From an uncultured Bacilli bacterium (lineage in GTDB: Bacteria > Bacillota_I > Bacilli_A > RFN20 > CAG-288), in NCBI GenBank assembly GCA_934700375.1, contig CAKUXT010000007.1, forward strand, positions 1 to 20,530: 20,530 nt of DNA, read 5' to 3'. The position numbers and the translations under genes were made by a program. Of this stretch, positions 16,752 to 20,530 are shown piece after piece (the first letter of the stretch is position 1; the number at the start of each line of letters is the position of its first letter). A model generated the notes under the pieces. The model was not told where the DNA came from. It saw nothing but the letters and a program-made list of their open reading frames with translations, and did not search any database.

Positions 16752-16787
16752 AAAGCGGGCCCTGCATTGTAGTGCAGAGCCTGCTTT
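16752..16787. terminator. Bidirectional terminator between convergent genes
   Basis: A 15-bp imperfect stem (16752-16766 with 16773-16787; one mismatch and one G-U) around a 6-base loop, flanked by A run on the left and TTT on the right. It lies between the stops of the plus-strand RhuM-like gene and the minus-strand permease and can serve both. Confidence 0.85.
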
Positions 16788-16794
16788 CAGTTGA

Positions 16795-18840
16795 TTACTT
16801 GTTTTCTTCTTTCAGATCCTGAACAATGTTCTGTGTTCTTTGGATATGAAGCATGAAAGAAAGACGAATGACGAAAGAGAAGATGACTAACAATAAGCTC
16901 ATAAGGAAGAGATAAAGGATGATGATCACATTGAACTGAAGCGGCATTATAGTTGAATAGTGAGAAATGATTAAGGTCATCAATTCATAACATAACATTG
17001 AGATAGGCCAGATCAACGAATAGGAAATCAATGAATTATAGGCGGAGAGCTTTATGTATGTTTTGGTCGAATGCTCTCTTTTTGCAATATCATATAATTT
17101 ATGAATGTTCTTCTGCTTCTCATAAAACATATCAAGAATGATGAACAAGATTGCCAGTGCTGCAAATAAGCCAGTCAGCCATGCAGTCAGTATCTTCTTA
17201 TCTTCGATATAGGATCTGAATGATTCAATGCTTTCGTTTGCGTTTCTGACGTAATATCTGTCTTTTCCTGCTTTGTCATAGCAGCAAGAAAACAAGGCAT
17301 CCAAATTGGTATTTTCTGTTTTGGCAATGATGGAGGAGTAATAATTTCCTGCTTCATCGGAGAGCTTGGACATGTCTTCTTCATCGACCAACGCGACTTC
17401 GGAAGTGGATAGATTGAATCCGTTGAAGACAAAGGAAGCTGCATAATTGTTATCTCTTCCGATGTAGATTGATTTGTCTTTTATGATCTCATCTTTATAT
17501 TGGTCATAGAAGTGAGAGATGTATCTTTTTGAGTAATCCAAGACAGATTCATAGGCTGTATTCAGATATGTTTCTTCTTGTTTTGATTGGAAGTAGTTGT
17601 TTTTGATATAGAGCTTCAAGACTTCTTTTTTCTCATTAGCAGTCCATTCGCTGATAGGCTTGATGGATTCTGTTTTGAAGTATATTTTTGCGTAATATTC
17701 AATGGATGAAGATGGAGAAGAATAGAAGCCTTCATAGGTTTTATCTACGTAATACTTGATAGCGGAATCAAAATAGTTTTCAAACAAATCGGATAATGTT
17801 GTTTCTTCTTTTGTATCAGCAGTGGCTCCATAGGTGAATTCTTTTGGAATAGTGACTTCTCTCTTTGCGTTCAATGCTTCATTGTTTTTGATCAACGAGC
17901 TGAATAAGGAAACAGGCAATAGGATTCCGTTCTTGGTGTCTTTATCGATGATGATAGCTTCTTTAGAAGTGTAATCGTTCTTTACTTTGAAATATGGAAT
18001 CGATTCAGCTGGTCCTAATGCTTCGTTTTTGAAAACGACATTTTCCATAGGAATAGTAATCTTTTCGCTGGTCTTATAAATGAATGAGTTCAGGTTCTTT
18101 TCTTTAATTGTTTTCGCAAAGGCTTCTGATATCAGGAATTTTGTGGATAAGGATGGATGGTTGATAAGATAATTCTGATCGTTCTGATGCTGTAAAACGA
18201 ATTTGTCACTGTTTTCATAATCAAAGCCGGTACTGATAAATCCACAGATAGTCTGATAAGAACCGCTTCTATAACCAAAATCGATTGTTTTCCCTAACAG
18301 CCCCTTCATTGTGATGTCTTTTGGCTGTATTGTTTCTTCCTTATACTGATAACCATTGTATTTATAGGAACAGAATTGATAATCCGTAAGAGCAATTTCA
18401 CCTTCTTTTTCTGGCAGATGACCTTCTAATAGTTTGCATGAAGCAGGAAGTTCATTGATAGAAGATACTTGGATGGCCTCAGAATATGAACTAGGGAATA
18501 ATGAATAATATTTATATCCGTTTGTTATATCGAATTGCTCAGGGAAAAGATTCAGACAATAATCATAACATTCAATGAATTCTGTCTGAGAAGCCTTTTC
18601 GAACTCGGCGATTTCCTTTTCGTTGAAATACCAATCGTTATAGGCTCCATATCCATTTTTCGATAATTGGACATAATCAGTCTTCTGATTGATAAAACTT
18701 TCTTCTAAGGCTTGAGATGGTTTCTTGTTAAGATAACTGATATTTACTGCCAATGTAGTGCAAAAGCAGATAGAAGACATTAAGGATAGCACTCTATATA
18801 TCCATGAAGGATAAAGATAGTTTCTAGTATGTTTTTTCAT
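16795..18840 (-). CDS. FtsX/MacB-like ABC permease (possible bacteriocin-associated membrane protein)
   Basis: A 681-residue membrane protein. One helix near the N-terminus (about 15-36), a large extracellular part (40-545), then three helices (about 551-570, 600-626, 637-660), the 1+3 arrangement of FtsX-type permeases. The segment LLEGHLPEKEGEIALTDY (137-154) resembles the MacB-core motif in which a G-x-P-x-x-x-x-EI stretch is common. Such proteins work with a separate ATPase in export, lipoprotein release or peptide resistance; no ATPase is next to it. Size and layout also fit the roughly 650-residue membrane proteins found with lactococcin 972-type bacteriocins, but I cannot decide from sequence alone. 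GGAG lies 10 bases before the ATG. It follows a small secreted-peptide reading frame by 2 bases, so the two are probably coupled. Confidence 0.8.
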   Translation of the reverse strand: MKKHTRNYLYPSWIYRVLSLMSSICFCTTLAVNISYLNKKPSQALEESFINQKTDYVQLSKNGYGAYNDWYFNEKEIAEFEKASQTEFIECYDYCLNLFPEQFDITNGYKYYSLFPSSYSEAIQVSSINELPASCKLLEGHLPEKEGEIALTDYQFCSYKYNGYQYKEETIQPKDITMKGLLGKTIDFGYRSGSYQTICGFISTGFDYENSDKFVLQHQNDQNYLINHPSLSTKFLISEAFAKTIKEKNLNSFIYKTSEKITIPMENVVFKNEALGPAESIPYFKVKNDYTSKEAIIIDKDTKNGILLPVSLFSSLIKNNEALNAKREVTIPKEFTYGATADTKEETTLSDLFENYFDSAIKYYVDKTYEGFYSSPSSSIEYYAKIYFKTESIKPISEWTANEKKEVLKLYIKNNYFQSKQEETYLNTAYESVLDYSKRYISHFYDQYKDEIIKDKSIYIGRDNNYAASFVFNGFNLSTSEVALVDEEDMSKLSDEAGNYYSSIIAKTENTNLDALFSCCYDKAGKDRYYVRNANESIESFRSYIEDKKILTAWLTGLFAALAILFIILDMFYEKQKNIHKLYDIAKREHSTKTYIKLSAYNSLISYSLIWPISMLCYELMTLIISHYSTIMPLQFNVIIILYLFLMSLLLVIFSFVIRLSFMLHIQRTQNIVQDLKEENK

Positions 18841-18842
18841 AA

Positions 18843-19080
18843 CTATTGCTCCTGGAATTTTAAGGATACTCCTTTTTGAGATGATGTTGTTGTAGATAAT
18901 TTTAATACAGATAGTTTATTGACGTCAAATGAATAATTGAATGCATTGCTTTCAACTTCACTTGTTACCGAATTTGGGCACACTTTGCAATTGCTTTTCT
19001 TCGGTATGCGTTTGCATTTGACTTGAATTGGTTAGAAGGGATAAAAGGATAACGGCTAGTATTCTTTTTAGGTTGATCAT
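18843..19080 (-). pseudogene. Small secreted peptide gene, apparently frameshifted
   Basis: Reading the minus strand, an ATG at 19080-19078 follows AAAGGGGG and starts a 40-residue peptide with a signal-peptide-like beginning (MINLKRILAVILLSLLTNSS); it stops at TGA 18960-18958. The +1 frame is open from 19031 to a TAG at 18845-18843, just 2 bases before the permease start, and reads protein-like (SEVESNAFNYSFDVNKLS, later KLSTTTSSQKGVSLKFQEQ). Joining the frames gives a secreted peptide of about 78 residues with a basic, cysteine-containing middle. The strong promoter and ribosome site say the gene was real. A frameshift mutation, a sequencing error or a programmed shift are all possible; alternatively only the 40-residue peptide is made. 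Confidence 0.5.
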
Positions 19081-19106
19081 AAAAAGCCCCCTTTAATTTC
19101 AAAAAT

Positions 19107-19135
19107 ATTATAGTGGGTAAATTTTACGATTTCAA
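19107..19135 (-). promoter_or_regulatory. Consensus sigma-A promoter for the peptide-permease unit
   Basis: On the minus strand TTGAAA (19135-19130), a 17-base spacer and a perfect TATAAT (19112-19107) lie 26 bases before the small-peptide ATG. This is the best promoter in the window. The surrounding 19136-19221 stretch is AT-rich with no further feature seen. Confidence 0.85.
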
Positions 19136-19221
19136 TATTGATATGTAAAAAACTTGTTATGATGTTTTCAAGAACTTATGATTTTTGAGTAAATTAATAT
19201 TAATTTGTCACTTGGATATGT

Positions 19222-20478
19222 TTAGATCAAACTGGAAATGTCTAGATGAACAAGCTTTGGTTCATCATTCTTTGTGTTTTGAATGAAGTCAATCATGTAG
19301 ATTGGCAGATAAATAGTTTTGCCTTCTGTTTCAACATTGCCATTGCATAGAACAATGCCTTCTTCATAATTGAAACTATCGTTAGCCATCAATTGTGCTA
19401 AAGCAGAATGCCTTTTGTAGTCTTTGCCGCTTTTTACTTGTAGTGGTATTACTCTGTTGTCTTTTTCAATCAAGAAGTCGATTTCACCTCTTTTCTTATC
19501 GCTGTTATAGAAGAGTTCAAATCCATGAGCCTTCAGTTCTTGTGCGACTACTGCCTCATAGACAGCACCATAATTAAGAGTGGAATCTCCGTTCAATATC
19601 GAAATCTGGTTTCCGTTATACAGTTTATAGGTGAGCAAACCAACATCGCATAGAAACAATTTGAATAAGGTTCTCTCTTTGCTGGCCAGCAAAGGATATA
19701 CCGGATTATCGACATTATGAACGAACAAACCGACACCACTGTTTTTCAACCATGTGAAAGATGTCTCATATTGATAGAATCTGGCTTTTTCATTCAGACT
19801 CTTTAAAATGAATCGTTTATTTTGAGCGTTCAATTCACTCGGAATGAGATTGTAGATATCCTGAATCAGTAATTTGTTATCCTTCTGATATTTTGTGATG
19901 TCTTGCCTGTAACCGAAATCAATATTCTCTAGCACTTGATTTACTTTGGTCATATCGTTTGTTTTAACAAATTCAGAAACAGCTTTTGGCATTCCGCCTA
20001 CGATGATGTAGGTTTTAAACAGATTCAGCATTTGCTTATGAATGATTTCATCGACAGGCTTCTTATTTTCAAAGCATTCATTCAGATAAGAAACTGTTTT
20101 ATCGGAAACACCGACTGCTTTGCAGAACTCTTTGAAATCCATTGGATACATCTGCAATACAGTCAGATAACCAACAGGAACAGACTGTATATCCTGCATC
20201 TTTACTCCTAATAAAGGACCGGAAAAGATAAATTTGAATTTTGTGTTCTGAACCAAGAATTTGATTGGGGTTATCGCATCATCGGCTTCCTGAATCTCAT
20301 CGATAAAGATCACCGTTTTATTCTCTATCAACTCTTTATTGGACAAAGATGACAGACGAAACAAAAGATCTTTTCCGTTGGTTGCAGTATTAAAAGCTTC
20401 TAAAGCAAGTTTGTTTTCTAAAAGGTTCAATTCGATGAAATCAATATTATTTTTGACTAAAAAATCTTCAATAATATA
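19222..20478 (-). pseudogene. DUF4143 / AAA_14 family ATPase, 5'-truncated
   Basis: The product lacks its start. Complete proteins of this family are about 400-480 residues and open with a Walker A (RxxGKT/S) region; here the frame opens at 20478 (stop TAA at 20481-20479) at a point corresponding to just after Walker A, reading IIEDFLVKNNIDFIELNLLE. Walker B IFIDEIQEADD, a sensor region, and the C-terminal DUF4143 part remain, including YEAVVAQEL and a PD-(D/E)xK-like EIDFLIEK...PLQVKSGK. A TTG at 20430 would start a shortened 402-residue form, but without the P-loop it could not bind ATP normally. Function in intact members is poorly known (often linked to mobile or toxin-like loci). The break coincides with IS-like sequence to its right. 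Confidence 0.85.
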
Positions 20479-20481
20479 TTA

Positions 20482-20530
20482 GTTTTCATACTAAGTGCAA
20501 CACTAGGAGATTTCTTGAGGTGGGGTGCAT
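20482..20530. mobile_element. Possible end of an IS30-like insertion sequence (cut by window edge)
   Basis: Right of the ATPase break the sequence contains CTAAGTGCAACACTAGG, resembling from memory the TTGCACTTA-type ends of IS30-family elements. Only 49 bases are visible, so no transposase or second inverted repeat can be checked. It would explain the loss of the ATPase 5' end. Tentative. Confidence 0.3.

Noticed and set aside
1..20530. CRISPR arrays, tRNA or rRNA genes
   Set aside because: No regularly spaced repeats or recognisable cloverleaf or rRNA sequence seen by eye.
1..20530. TGA read as tryptophan (Mollicutes code)
   Set aside because: Several intact genes, including the protease and uvrB, end at TGA at the expected family length and Trp is coded by TGG, so the standard code applies.

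Overview
The window looks like chromosomal DNA of a low-to-mid GC Gram-positive anaerobe, probably a gut Firmicute near Erysipelotrichia or other deep-branching Bacilli. The reasons are AGGAGG-type ribosome sites, lipobox signal peptides, YesM/YesN-type two-component genes, a cre-like catabolite site and standard use of TGA as stop. The lineage is an inference; no rRNA or tRNA is present to confirm it.

Layout. Bases 2-4939 are a same-strand run: the 3' end of an MFS sugar-type transporter, a membrane-anchored S41 protease, uvrB, and a small helical protein with a HEPN-like motif. Bases 5054-14893 form a sugar sensing and uptake region. First come a YesN-like response regulator, a YesM-like histidine kinase and a galactose-binding-protein-like lipoprotein, which overlap or nearly touch, then an unknown cytosolic protein. 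After a terminator and a roughly 300-base regulatory stretch comes an mgl-type ABC transporter: binding lipoprotein, then (after an intercistronic hairpin) the MglA ATPase and the MglC permease. Bases 14956-16726 hold a small membrane protein and a divergent RhuM/Fic-like protein. Bases 16795-20478 are on the minus strand: an FtsX-like permease preceded by a small, apparently frameshifted secreted-peptide gene with a consensus promoter, then a 5'-truncated DUF4143 ATPase that ends against an IS-like sequence at the right edge.

Most striking observation: the transport binding protein (10484-11599) is a circular permutation of MglB. The MglB C-terminal half (sugar residues of the H152/D154/R158, W183, N211 and D236 type) comes first. 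A linker of about 16 residues follows, then the MglB N-terminal half (Y10/D14/F16, N91). The cut falls in the loop that binds calcium in ordinary MglB. The sensor-associated paralogue at 8329-9354 keeps the normal order and an intact calcium loop, so the two proteins can be compared directly. The permease of the same transporter carries an extra cytosolic, probably coiled-coil, N-terminal domain of about 230 residues.

How it may work together (inference): the lipoprotein at 8329 senses sugar outside the cell and signals through the kinase to the YesN regulator, which switches on the permuted-binding-protein transporter. A cre-like site would add catabolite control, and the hairpin after the binding-protein gene would give more binding protein than ATPase or permease.
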